From contig NZ_CP045995.1 of NCBI RefSeq assembly GCF_016899425.1, positions 2,170,001-2,234,000 on the forward strand: a DNA stretch of 64,000 bases, written 5' to 3'. The position numbers and the translations under genes are program-made. Position 1 is the first letter of the stretch. Each line of letters starts with the position of its first letter. Positions 41,743 to 52,000 of this stretch are shown here, piece after piece. This DNA is from Burkholderia sp. MS389 (lineage in GTDB: Bacteria; Pseudomonadota; Gammaproteobacteria; Burkholderiales; Burkholderiaceae). Under the pieces are notes generated by a model. The model saw nothing but the letters and a program-made list of their open reading frames with translations. It had not been told where the DNA came from and searched no databases.

Positions 41743-42417
41743 ATGGATGAATTTTTTGTGCGAGTGATGGTGGCAGACGATCATCCATCGTCCGCACTCG
41801 GGATGTCGCAGGCACTCGCGGGCAGCAGCACGATCAGGCTGCTCGGTACTGTCTCGAATTCGACCGACCTGGTGGCGATGCTCGACGAGCAGCAGAGCGA
41901 CGTGCTCGTCGTCGACTACGTGATGCCCGGCGGCAAGTATGGCGACGGTCTCGCGTTGCTGTCGTTTTTGCAGCGCCGCTATCCCGCGCTTCATCTCGTG
42001 ACGATCACGATGATCGACAACCCGAGCGTGCTGCATGCGATTCAGCGGCAGGGTGTCGGATGCATCCTCAGCAAATCCGACGCGATTTCGCATCTGGTTG
42101 GCGCGGTACACGCCGCTTACGTCGGCGCGAATTATCTGTCTCCGTTCGTCAAGCAATTGCTGGAGGGCACCGAGTCGTCGTCGGGCACACGGGTGCTGAC
42201 GGCCCGCGAGATCGAAGTCGTGCGACTTTACGGGGCCGGCCTGACGGTGGGTGAGATCGCCGTTCAGCTTCACCGCAGCAAGCAGACGATCAGTTCGCAG
42301 AAGTCGAGCGCGATGAAGAAGCTCGGCATCGTGCGCGATGCCGACCTGATCCGCTACGCCAGTGAAGGCAAGCTCCCGGACATGCCCGGCGCCGACGCGC
42401 CGGCGCACGGCGAATAG
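41743..42417 (+). CDS. NarL/BvgA/RcsB-type response regulator
   Basis: 224 residues. Receiver 1-125 with acidic pair in VMVADDHPSS, phospho-acceptor Asp58 (VLVVDYVMPGG) and conserved Thr/Ser and Lys (LSKSDA). The LuxR-type HTH lies at about 155-215: LTAREIEVVRLYGAGLTVGEIAVQLHRSKQTISSQKSSAMKKLGI. This architecture is that of BvgA and RcsB, the output regulators of hybrid-kinase phosphorelays. It lies between the two hybrid kinases. The SD GGAGAAG is 8-9 bases before the ATG. Likely targets include the nearby exoprotein genes. Confidence 0.92.
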   Translation: MDEFFVRVMVADDHPSSALGMSQALAGSSTIRLLGTVSNSTDLVAMLDEQQSDVLVVDYVMPGGKYGDGLALLSFLQRRYPALHLVTITMIDNPSVLHAIQRQGVGCILSKSDAISHLVGAVHAAYVGANYLSPFVKQLLEGTESSSGTRVLTAREIEVVRLYGAGLTVGEIAVQLHRSKQTISSQKSSAMKKLGIVRDADLIRYASEGKLPDMPGADAPAHGE

Positions 42418-42496
42418 CGGCATGCGATGCGCGATCCGGTGTCGGTTCCGGCGGCGAGCAACGGCTGCCGGCACACGTTTCGGCACGCGATAGTCG

Positions 42497-45400
42497 ATGC
42501 CCGCCAAACTGAAGCGATTCGCCAGCCAGGTCGCCCATGCCGGCCGCAAGCCGTTCGATCCCGGCCGGGTGCGCCGTCAGCAGCAGTTCCTGCTGTATGG
42601 CGGCGGGATCGCGGTCACGCTGTTCATTCTGATTTGCGCCGCGCTTGTCGTGCGGCTCGACGTGCAGGACTATCGCGCGCAGGCGCGCTCGACTTTCCTG
42701 TACCGGGAAGCGCAGTTCTTCGGGAGCATGCAGGCGGCCGACATGGTGCTGGCGACCTACGGGAGCCGGATCGAGCAGCTCTGGAATCAGGGCGCACGGC
42801 CGTCGCCCGACGCGCTGACACAATTCTCGGCGGCGGGCGGTGTGCTGGGCGCAAGCAACGGCGCGGGTGGCGAGACGCTACTCGCCTTGGCGGAAATCAC
42901 GCCGGATCGCCCCGCCGCATCGTATGCTGGCTATCTCGGTGCGTTGCTCGGCCTGTTCCGGAAGGACGACCGGTTGGTCCCGACGCAACCCTCTGCGCTT
43001 ACATCCGACACCGAACCGTTCGGTGGCTACCTGATCGGGCTCGATGGCCGGTTTCTCGCCGTCGTGGGGCCGGGGCTCGTCGCACGCGCCCGTTCGCTCG
43101 GGCCGGGCATCGATCTGACGGCGCTGATTGCCCGGACGATGCCGACCGGGGTCGCGAAACAGAAGGCGTTCATTCAGAGCCGGCTGGTCATGCTCGATCG
43201 CCGTTTCGACCCGTTGTCCGGACGGGACGTCGTGCGGTTCGCGCGTCGGCTCGACGACGCGGCCGGACGGCCGTTCGGATGGCTCGTCGTCAACGGGGCG
43301 TACCGGGTCGACGATGCGATGGTGCCGCGTTCCGACGATGAGGACGTCGCGGTCGTCGACGCGCGCGGGAACATCGTCTTCGGGCGCGAGCGCGACCCGG
43401 CGATGATCGAGCGCGCGCTGCGCGACGCGCGCGAACCGTTAGGCGAAAACGTGGCCGTGCGACGGCGCGGCGCGCGCTTCATCGTCTACGATCGCTTGCC
43501 CGGGTCCAGCCTCGTCGTGATGACGACTTTCTCGTGGCGCAGCGTATTGACGGCAACCCTCGTCAGCTTGAGCGTCACGCTCGGCGCCGCGCTGTTCGGC
43601 ATCGTGCTGCTCTGGTCGACGATCGTGCTGTTCGATCGCCGCGCGCTGCGTCCGGCGAACCGGCGCGCGATCCGCCTGATCGAGAGCGAGGCATTCAACC
43701 GGACGCTGATCCGCCACGCGCCGGCCGGGTTGCTGCTGCTGTCGGTGGCGGACGGCGAGACGATGCTGCGCAACGATGCGGTGCTCGCATACGACCGCGG
43801 CGTGCCCGGGCTGTCGCTCGGCAAGCGCATCTGGCAGGCCTACCGCGAGCGCCACGCGGGCAGCAGCGCCCGGCGCGGCGTCATGCAGCACGAACTGGCG
43901 ATCGAGCACCCGGATCACGACACGGTCTATCTGGCGGCACAGGTCGTGCGAACCCGGTTCCGTGGCGTCGATGTGTTGCTGTGCACCTTGACCGACGTCA
44001 CCGCCCGCAAGCTGACGGAAGACAAACTGAAGGAAGCGCGCATGGCGGCGGATGATGCGAACAAGGCGAAATCGACGTTCCTCGCGACGATGAGCCACGA
44101 GATTCGCACGCCGCTGAACGCGATCGTCGGCAACCTCGAGCTGATGGCGCGCGCCACGCTGCCGTCGATGGAGCAGCGCCGGCTGCAGACGGTCATGTCG
44201 TCGTCGGATGCGTTGCTGCGCGTGATCAACGACGTGCTCGATCTGTCGAAGGTCGAATCCAACCAGATGGCGCTGGAAGCGGTTCCGTTCGATGTGCGTG
44301 CCGTTCTGCACGACGTCGCGGCGATCTTCCGCCCGCTCGCGGACGCGAAGCATCTCGCGCTCGAATGCCGGATCGCGCCGGAACTGGCCGACGGCTACGT
44401 CGGCGACCCGAGCCGCCTGCGTCAGATCGTGTCGAATCTCGTCAGCAACGCGATCAAGTTTACCGAGCACGGCAGCGTGACGATCGATGCGCGCTTGGCC
44501 GGCGCATCGGGCGACCGGCGCGGCGTCGAGATCGCGGTGCGCGATACCGGGATCGGCATTCCTCCGGAAGGCCTGCCGACGTTGTTCGATGTGTACGTTC
44601 AGACCGATCCGTCGATCTACCGGCGCTTCGGCGGCACGGGGCTCGGGCTGCCGCTTTGCCGGCGTCTCGTGCGGCTGATGCAGGGCGATCTGACCGTCGC
44701 GAGCCGGCCAGGCTCGGGCACGACGTTCACGGCGTCGCTGCCGCTGTCCGACGCGCCGCACGGGTGGCGGGCCGCGTTCGACGAGCCGGAACCCGGGGCG
44801 CCGCCGCTGCCGATCCTTGCGGACGACGAGACCCCGCTGCGCGTGCTCGTGGCGGAGGATCATCCTGCGAGCCGCACGCTGCTGCGCGATCAGCTGGATG
44901 CGCTGCATTGCGACGCCACGCTCGTCGCGAATGGCGTCGAGGCGATGCGTGCGTACTTCCAGCAGCCGTTCGACGTGGTGCTGACCGATCTCGGCATGCC
45001 CGAACTCGACGGCTTCGCGCTCGCGAATTTCCTGCGCGAGCAGGGTGCGACCGTGCCGGTGATCGCGATGACCGCGCATGCGACCGACGAGGACCGGCGC
45101 CGCTGCGTGCAGGTGGGGGCGGTGGAAGTCGTGCTCAAGCCGTTGTCGATCGATGCGCTCGAGGCGGTGTTGCGTCGGCACGGGGGGCGTGGTGCGGCGG
45201 AGACCGGCGCTCGTCCGGCCGATTTCAGCGGTCGAACGCCGCCGGTGATGACCGACGAAATCCGCGAGAAATTGCGGGCTGCGACGCTGCGCTCGCTCGC
45301 GGCGATTGACGAGGCGCTGCCGCGCGGCGACGCCGTTCCTGTCAGGATCGAGCTGCACTCGATGCGGGGCGGCTTCGCGCTTGCCGACAATACCGAAGCG

Positions 45401-45511
45401 CGCGACGCCTGCGCAGCCATGGAGCGTATCGTGAACGAGGGCGGAGCCGAGGCGCTCCGGGCTCACTGGGTTGCGTTCCGCAGCGAGATCGAACGGCATC
45501 TCGAGCGTTGA
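42497..45511 (+). CDS. hybrid sensor kinase with receiver and HPt domain (BvgS/RcsC-like)
   Basis: 1004 residues. TM1 (about 34-55), periplasmic sensor to about 350, TM2 (about 352-376), linker/PAS-like part, His534 (ATMSHEIRTPLN), HATPase boxes (SNLVSNAIKFTE, VRDTGIGI, FGGTGLGLPL), receiver with Asp831 (VVLTDLGMPELDG) and Lys in VVLKPLS, and an HPt domain with His954 (ELHSMRGGFAL). All phosphotransfer residues are present, so it can run the full His-Asp-His relay to the response regulator encoded 79 bp upstream. Periplasmic halves of this and the kinase at 37983 show similar layout but little visible identity. Confidence 0.92.
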   Translation: MPAKLKRFASQVAHAGRKPFDPGRVRRQQQFLLYGGGIAVTLFILICAALVVRLDVQDYRAQARSTFLYREAQFFGSMQAADMVLATYGSRIEQLWNQGARPSPDALTQFSAAGGVLGASNGAGGETLLALAEITPDRPAASYAGYLGALLGLFRKDDRLVPTQPSALTSDTEPFGGYLIGLDGRFLAVVGPGLVARARSLGPGIDLTALIARTMPTGVAKQKAFIQSRLVMLDRRFDPLSGRDVVRFARRLDDAAGRPFGWLVVNGAYRVDDAMVPRSDDEDVAVVDARGNIVFGRERDPAMIERALRDAREPLGENVAVRRRGARFIVYDRLPGSSLVVMTTFSWRSVLTATLVSLSVTLGAALFGIVLLWSTIVLFDRRALRPANRRAIRLIESEAFNRTLIRHAPAGLLLLSVADGETMLRNDAVLAYDRGVPGLSLGKRIWQAYRERHAGSSARRGVMQHELAIEHPDHDTVYLAAQVVRTRFRGVDVLLCTLTDVTARKLTEDKLKEARMAADDANKAKSTFLATMSHEIRTPLNAIVGNLELMARATLPSMEQRRLQTVMSSSDALLRVINDVLDLSKVESNQMALEAVPFDVRAVLHDVAAIFRPLADAKHLALECRIAPELADGYVGDPSRLRQIVSNLVSNAIKFTEHGSVTIDARLAGASGDRRGVEIAVRDTGIGIPPEGLPTLFDVYVQTDPSIYRRFGGTGLGLPLCRRLVRLMQGDLTVASRPGSGTTFTASLPLSDAPHGWRAAFDEPEPGAPPLPILADDETPLRVLVAEDHPASRTLLRDQLDALHCDATLVANGVEAMRAYFQQPFDVVLTDLGMPELDGFALANFLREQGATVPVIAMTAHATDEDRRRCVQVGAVEVVLKPLSIDALEAVLRRHGGRGAAETGARPADFSGRTPPVMTDEIREKLRAATLRSLAAIDEALPRGDAVPVRIELHSMRGGFALADNTEARDACAAMERIVNEGGAEALRAHWVAFRSEIERHLER

Positions 45512-45582
45512 CTCCGGGGCGCAGCCGTTCGGCGCTCAGGCCAGGTCTGGCCGAAGCCCGCGCGTGGCCGCACGACTGATAA

Positions 45583-45632
45583 CTCATCGTAAAGGTCGGC
45601 ACTGCAAATGCCGTGGCGACCTTTACGATGAG
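45583..45632. repeat. 16-bp perfect long hairpin between convergent genes
   Basis: CTCATCGTAAAGGTCG (45583-45598) and its exact complement (45617-45632) enclose 18 bases that can extend the stem with GGCA/TGCC. It sits between the kinase stop (45511) and the exoprotein stop (45790). There is no T-run. It could be a two-way terminator-like or RNA-protecting element, or a short mobile repeat. Confidence 0.6.
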
Positions 45633-45789
45633 CTACCAGTAAGGTGGCGGGCCGGTTTCGAATGGCCCGGACCGGAAACGAGATGGCCGGCAGTTTCGTC
45701 GAAGCCGCCGGCCATTGATTTTTCCGCCCCCCACTTTTGAAACGAGCGGGGGCCGTCACGCCAAACCCTACGGTTTCAACGCACCATTA

Positions 45790-48700
45790 TCAGTCGACGG
45801 GACCGTACTGCCACCGCCCGTCGATCTTGCCGAAACTCATGCCGACCGTCGAATAGGGCTGGCCCGGGCCGCTGGCCGAGCTGGTTTCGATGTGGCCGCT
45901 CTCCGTATTGAACCCCACCAGTCGGCCCCAGTAAAACGGACCGTAGACCGGCGACACCAGGTTCAGACGGCTGCTCGACGTCGAGGCCCGGATCGTGCCG
46001 GCGTTTTCACCGACCAGGCCGCCCAGGTTCGAACGGGTGCCCGCAATCGTGCCGGTGGACGATGCATCCTCGATGAGGGCGTCCTTGTCGTTCAGGCCCG
46101 CCAGGCCGCCGACGTTCGAGTCGTCCGCCGCAGCATTGCCCGACGCCGACGCATGACGCACGATCGCCTTGTTGCCGCGGTTCGCGCCCACCAGTCCGCC
46201 GGCACGGCTACCGTTGCCGGCCGTCACGTCGACGGCGGCCTGCACGGTGTCCAGCAGCCCCGTGTTCAGGCCCACGAGCCCGCCAACGTCGCTCCCATCT
46301 CCTGCGCTTGCCTTGCCTTTGGCGCGCGCGTTCGACACGGTGCCGTCGTTGGTACCGACGAGCCCGCCCACGTGGCTGTTGCGGCCGGCCTTCACCGTGG
46401 CCGTGGCGTGCGCGTTGCGGATCGTGCCGCGGTTCGCGCCGGCCAGGCCGCCGACATGGCCGCTCGCGAGGTCGGTCACGTCACCGGTCGAGCGCACGTC
46501 GTCCAGCGTGCCGCGCGCGTTTTCGCCGATGAAGCCGCCGATCGCCTTCGCACCGGCGGCCGTGACCGAGCCGGAGGCGGACGCGTTCGCGATCGTGCCG
46601 CCGTCGCGGTTCTTGCCGACGAAGCCGCCGACATACCCGCCTTTGCCTGCCGTGACCGTGGCGGAGGTCGACGCGTCGCGAATCGTGCCGTAGTTGACGC
46701 CGACGAAGCCGCCGGTGCTCGTGTTGTCGCGACCGGACACGCGCCCGCCGCTCGACGAGCGAACGATGCGGCCGCCGTTCATCCCGACGAGCCCGCCGGC
46801 ACTCTGCACGTCAGGGTTGAACTGCTGGTCGAGCGGGATGCCGGGGCGGCCGGCGAGCGTGACGTCGGCGAAGGCTTCGCTGTCGGCGATCGTGCCGACG
46901 TTGGAGCCGACCAGCCCACCCACGATGAACGCGTTGTTGCTGCCGGATACGCGCCCGGCGAAGCGCGCGCGATCGATGGTCCCGACGTTCCGGCCGACGA
47001 GGCCGCCCATCTGGACCGTGTCGCTGCCGTTGTACGACACGCTCATGTTTTTCGCGGTGACGTTGGTGATGCGTCCGCCCAGATTGTCGCCGACGAGGCC
47101 GCCGACGAACGCAGCGCGGGCGGCCGAGGTGCCGTCGACGACGAGCGAATCGAGCGTCAGGTTCGCGAGCGTGCCGCTGCTTTGCCCGAACAGGCCGATG
47201 TTCGGGCCGGTGTTGGTGATCGACAGCCGGCTGATCGTGTTGCCGAGGCCGTCGAACACGCCGTGGAACGCGCGGTCGCCGCCGATGCTGCGGAAGCTCG
47301 CGTTCGCGCCGTCGATCGTGTTGCCGATCACGTAGCGGCCGCCCAGGTTCGCATCGATGCTGCGCAGGTCGGCAACGGTATGCAATACCTTGTAGTCCTC
47401 GCCGTTCGCGCGGAACGACGCGTTGTCGCCGGACAGCGTCACGACGGCTTTGTCGTTCAGCGTATGACCGTTCTTCGCGTTGAGCTCGAGGTGCGCGTTG
47501 CGGCCGGTGAGCTTGACTGCTTCGTTGATACGGATCTTGTCGGCGGCATTGACGTTCAGGCTGGCGTTGGCGCCAGTGGCGGACAGCGCCTCCTGCAGAT
47601 CGACGTTGCCCTTCTGCGAGGTCAGCGTGAGCGAGCGGTCGCTGTTCCAGGCGACCGGGCCGCTAACCGTCAGGTCGCCTTGCGTGTTGGTCAGTGCGAC
47701 GTTGGTGGTGCCGAGGTTGAGCGACAGCGTGTCGGCGTCGATCGACGCGCCGTCCGGATAGAGGCTGTCGGCCTGGTTGCGTGCGACGCCCGCGTTGGCG
47801 GCTTCGACGGTCCAGGTGCCGGCGGTGTCGCCGGCGCGCGTGTCGACTGTGGTGTCGCGTGCGACGCGAACCTGTTCGCCGCGCGTGATGACGGAGCCGG
47901 CCGGTGCGCCGGCTTCGGCCGCGCTCGTATCGAGCTTGCCAGCGACCTTGACGGTGCCGCCGTCGAGCGTGATCTTGCCGGCGCGGTTGGCGAGGCCCTT
48001 CGCTTCGATCGTGCCGGTGTTGTTGACCACGGCGTTCAGCAGGTTGCCGGCCGCGTGCGCGGTCATCAGCACTTCGCCGCCGTCGGCTTTCAGCAAACCG
48101 CCGTTGGTGGCCTGCGCGTCGACCGCACCGCCCTCGACCTGCAGGCTGAGCAGGTCGTTGCCGTCGAAGTTGACCTTGAACGCGTTGCCGGCGCCGAGCG
48201 CGACGCGGCCCATCTTCGCCTGGATCACGCCGTTGTTGGACACGCGCGCGCCGAGCAGCGCGACGCTGCCGCCGTCGGCGGCGGTGATGTGGCCGTCGTT
48301 GACGATCGACGCGGTGGAGTGACCGGAGAAGCGATAGTTGCCGGCGAGGAAGTCGGCGTCGGCGATGTTCTGGGTGGACGCGACGAGGCCGCCGACGTTG
48401 ATCTGCGCGCCGGAGCCGAACAGCACGCCGTTGGGGTTGACGAGGAAGACCTTGCCGTTGGCGTCGAGCTGGCCCTGAATCTGGCTGCCGTTGTTGCCGA
48501 CCACGCGGTTCAGCGCGATCGACTGCTTGCCGGGTTGATGGAACGCGACGCGCTCGTTGCCGGCGATGCTGAAGTCGTTCCAGTTGGTGATGAGCTTGTC
48601 GGTGTGCTGGTTGATGGACATCGACTTGCCGTCGTTTTCGCGAATGATGTCGGCCTTGCCGGCGGTGATGTTCTCGCCGGTGGGCAGTGCGAAGGCGGGC

Positions 48701-48840
48701 ATCGCGGTGAAGCCAAGCAGGGAGAGGACGGCGGCGGCGCGCTTGGCGCTGCCGGGCTTGGCGCGGCGGCGCGCGGTTTCCCCGACTGCGCTCCAGCATC
48801 CCTGGGTCTGGTTCCAGACCAATGCGTAGGTCTTGTTCAT
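45790..48840 (-). CDS. TpsA exoprotein 2 (filamentous-haemagglutinin-like, GLUG repeats)
   Basis: 1016 residues. An extended signal peptide (MNKTYALVWNQTQGCWSAVGE; ESPR) is followed by the hydrophobic part ending AMPAFA. The TPS domain (about 50-290) has NPNGVLFGSGAQINVGGLVAST, the haemagglutination-activity signature. After about residue 560 there are about 14 GLUG repeats (VGGLVGxNxGTI, spaced near 28-30 residues). There is no CDI-type toxin domain or CXXC end. ATG 48840 is preferred to two upstream in-frame starts because it aligns with the ESPR and with its paralogue. It is secreted through the TpsB encoded upstream and probably acts as an adhesin or biofilm protein. Confidence 0.9.
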   Translation of the reverse strand: MNKTYALVWNQTQGCWSAVGETARRRAKPGSAKRAAAVLSLLGFTAMPAFALPTGENITAGKADIIRENDGKSMSINQHTDKLITNWNDFSIAGNERVAFHQPGKQSIALNRVVGNNGSQIQGQLDANGKVFLVNPNGVLFGSGAQINVGGLVASTQNIADADFLAGNYRFSGHSTASIVNDGHITAADGGSVALLGARVSNNGVIQAKMGRVALGAGNAFKVNFDGNDLLSLQVEGGAVDAQATNGGLLKADGGEVLMTAHAAGNLLNAVVNNTGTIEAKGLANRAGKITLDGGTVKVAGKLDTSAAEAGAPAGSVITRGEQVRVARDTTVDTRAGDTAGTWTVEAANAGVARNQADSLYPDGASIDADTLSLNLGTTNVALTNTQGDLTVSGPVAWNSDRSLTLTSQKGNVDLQEALSATGANASLNVNAADKIRINEAVKLTGRNAHLELNAKNGHTLNDKAVVTLSGDNASFRANGEDYKVLHTVADLRSIDANLGGRYVIGNTIDGANASFRSIGGDRAFHGVFDGLGNTISRLSITNTGPNIGLFGQSSGTLANLTLDSLVVDGTSAARAAFVGGLVGDNLGGRITNVTAKNMSVSYNGSDTVQMGGLVGRNVGTIDRARFAGRVSGSNNAFIVGGLVGSNVGTIADSEAFADVTLAGRPGIPLDQQFNPDVQSAGGLVGMNGGRIVRSSSGGRVSGRDNTSTGGFVGVNYGTIRDASTSATVTAGKGGYVGGFVGKNRDGGTIANASASGSVTAAGAKAIGGFIGENARGTLDDVRSTGDVTDLASGHVGGLAGANRGTIRNAHATATVKAGRNSHVGGLVGTNDGTVSNARAKGKASAGDGSDVGGLVGLNTGLLDTVQAAVDVTAGNGSRAGGLVGANRGNKAIVRHASASGNAAADDSNVGGLAGLNDKDALIEDASSTGTIAGTRSNLGGLVGENAGTIRASTSSSRLNLVSPVYGPFYWGRLVGFNTESGHIETSSASGPGQPYSTVGMSFGKIDGRWQYGPVD
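47931..48840 (-). repeat. near-identical 910-bp direct repeat, copy in tpsA2
   Basis: This matches 51443-52352 (offset 3512 bp) with only three mismatches seen by eye. It begins exactly at the start codon; the sequences upstream of the two ATGs are unrelated. It codes for the signal and TPS domain of the exoprotein. Confidence 0.85.
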
Positions 48841-49016
48841 CGTTTCGTTATCCAGATTGAGTTTCATGAACCCGGCCGACCGTGAAGGCCGGTCGACCGA
48901 GGGTGACAACCGGCGGCCTCGCGGCCGCCGGCTACGAGCGGACAGGCCGCTCGCAACAGGCGACGGCGTCCGGCATGCCGTTCAGGCGGCGGAGCCGGAA
49001 CCGTCCGGGTTCAGGC

Positions 49017-52000
49017 TCAGGGCTTCACCTGGCCATAGTTCACGCCGACCAGCGCGCCGTAGGACTGGTCGTAGCCAGCCTTCACGTCGACGCGGCTGGT
49101 GCTCGACGAGCCGTAGACGAAGCCGAAGTTACCGCCGACGAGCCCGCCCAACCGCGCGTACCGGCCGCCGGAAACCGTGCCGCTCGACGACGAGGCGGTG
49201 ATGACACCAGCATTGCTGCCGACGAGGCCGCCGACCTGGCTCTGCCGGCCGGCTTCGACGTCGCCCGATGCGGTCGATCGTGCGATGTCGCCGCTTTCGT
49301 TGGCGCCGACGAGGCCGCCGGCCGACGAGAAGTCGCCGGCCTTCACCGCGCCGGTGGCACGGGAATCGGCGATCGTCCCGAGGTTACGGCCTGCGAGGCC
49401 GCCCGCCTTGCTCGATTGCCCGGCCACTACCTTGCCGTTGGCGCTCGACGTGCGGATGATGCCGGTGTTGACCCCCACGAGGCCGCCTGCCGAGCTGTTG
49501 TTCAGCACGGTGACGTTGCCCGACGCGTTGGAGGAATCGAGCGTGCCGGCGTTGATCCCGGCAAAGCCGCCCGCCGTGCTGTTGTAGCCCGCGACCACTT
49601 CGCCGGATGCGTCGGATGCCTCGATGCGGCCGCCGTTCGTGCCGACGAAGCCGCCGACCGTGCTGTTGTGGTCGCCGTCCACGTTGCCGGTCGCCTGCGA
49701 GGTCTCGATGAAGCCGAGGTTTTCGCCGACGAAGCCGCCGAGCGTCGATTGGCCCGCGGCGCGGAGGTGACCTTGCGCGACGGATGCATGGATACGGCCC
49801 GCCTTGCCGTTGCGCCCGACGAAGCCGCCGGCGAGGCTGTCGGCACCGGCGACGACGTTGCCCGTCGCGGTCGACGCGTCGATGTCGCCGTCGTTGTAGC
49901 CGGCGAAGCCGCCCGCGGCCACGGCCTTGTTGCCCGCCGTCACGTTGCCGTTGGCTTGTGACGTCCGGATTCGGCCGCTGTTCGAGCCGACGAGGCCGCC
50001 GACCGTGCTGGACGCCGCCGCGAACACGTCGCCGTCGGCCGTGGAGGAATCGATGTCGCCCAGGTTCACCCCTGCGAGACCGCCCGCGACGCTGCGTTCG
50101 CCGACGCTGACCTTGCCGCTGGCGCGCGATGCCGTGATGGTGGCCATGTTGATGCCGACGAGCCCGCCCGCCACGGCATTGTTGCGTGCGGTCACGCTGG
50201 CAGACGACGAGGACTGCTTGACGATGCCGTTGCCGTCGTTGATGCCGACGAGCCCGCCGACCTGCGCGTTGGCGCCTGTCGCGTTGATGGTGCCGGCACT
50301 CGACGAGCGCTCGATCATGCCGGTGTTGTACCCGACCAGGCCGCCCGTGGCGCCGTCGTGCGCGGCGTTGATGCGCACGTCGGCCTGGCTGTCGCGAATC
50401 AGCGCCGAGACCGGCGGCTTGTTCAGCAGCGTCAGGTTCTCGCCCACGAGGCCGCCAACCGTATTCGCGTAGCGATCGGTGTCGATGCGGCCGGACACGC
50501 TGGCGCGCTCGATCGTGCCGCCATAGTTCGAGCCGACGAGACCGCCGACGAATGCGGGCCCGGTCGTCGAGACCGTGACGTTTTCGGCCGTCACGTTCGA
50601 GATCGTGCCCGAGTTGCTGCCGGCGAGCGTGCCGACCGAAATCGGCGAGCCATACGGCAGACCCGATGCGACCGTCACGATGTCGCGCAGGCTGAGGTTG
50701 GCGATGCGGCCGGCGTTGTGCGAGAACAGGCCGACGGTCATTTTGCCGGGGTTGGAAATGTTCAGGCGACTGACCGTATTGCCGAGGCCGTCGAACACGC
50801 CGTAGAACGCGCTGTCGGCCGCGATGCTGCGGAAGCTCGCGTTCGCGCCGTCGATCGTGTTGCCGATCACGTAGCGGCCGCCCAGGTTCGCATCGATGCT
50901 GCGCAGGTCGGCGACCGTATGCAGCACCTTATAGTCCTCGCCGTTCGAGCGGAACGACGCATTGTCGCCGGACAGCGTCACGGCCGCCTTGTTGTTCAGC
51001 GTATGGCCGTTCTTCGCGTTGAGTTCGAGATGCGCATTGCGGCCGGTGAGCTTGACTGCTTCGTTGATACGGATCTTGTCGGCGGCATTGACGTTCAGGC
51101 TGGCGTTGGCGCCAGTGGCGGACAGCGCCTGCTGCAGATCGACGTTGCCCTTCTGCGAGGTCAGCGTGAGCGAGCGGTCGCTGTTCCACGCGACCGGGCC
51201 GCCGACCGTCAGGTCGCCTTGCGTGTTGGTCAGCGCGACGTTGGTGGTGTCGAGATTGCGCGAGAGGGTGTCGGCGCCGATCGAACGATCGCCGTTTACG
51301 CCCGCGTTGGCGGCCTCGATGGTCCAGGTGCCGGCGGCGTTGCCCGCGCGCGTGTCGATGCGGGTATCGGCGGCGACGTCGACGCGCTCGCCGCGCGTGA
51401 TGACGGAGCCCACCGGTGCGCCGGCTTCGGCCGCGCTCGCGTCGAGCTTGCCAGCGACCTTGACGGTGCCGCCGTCGAGCGTGATCTTGCCGGCGCGGTT
51501 GGCGAGGCCCTTCGCTTCGATCGTGCCGGTGTTGTTGACCACGGCGTTCAGCAGGTTGCCGGCCGCGTGCGCGGTCATCAGCACTTCGCCGCCGTCGGCT
51601 TTCAGCAAACCGCCGTTGGTGGCCTGCGCGTCGACCGCACCGCCCTCGACCTGCAGGCTGAGCAGGTCGTTGCCGTCGAAGTTGACCTTGAACGCGTTGC
51701 CGGCGCCGAGCGCGACGCGGCCCATCTTCGCCTGGATCACGCCGTTGTTGGACACGCGCGCGCCGAGCAGCGCGACGCTGCCGCCGTCGGCGGCAGTGAT
51801 GTGGCCATCGTTGACGATCGACGCGGTGGAGTGACCGGAGAAGCGATAGTTGCCGGCGAGGAAGTCGGCGTCGGCGATGTTCTGGGTGGACGCGACGAGG
51901 CCGCCGACGTTGATCTGCGCGCCGGAGCCGAACAGCACGCCGTTGGGGTTGACGAGGAAGACCTTGCCGTTGGCGTCGAGCTGGCCCTGAATCTGGCTGC

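Noticed and set aside
45715..48885. A plus-strand open frame of over 1000 codons antisense to tpsA2
   Set aside because: It is the mirror of a GC-rich repeat-coding gene, composed mainly of Ala, Val, Gly, Asp and Arg, with no SD, signal or domain. The tpsA reading on the other strand is unambiguous.
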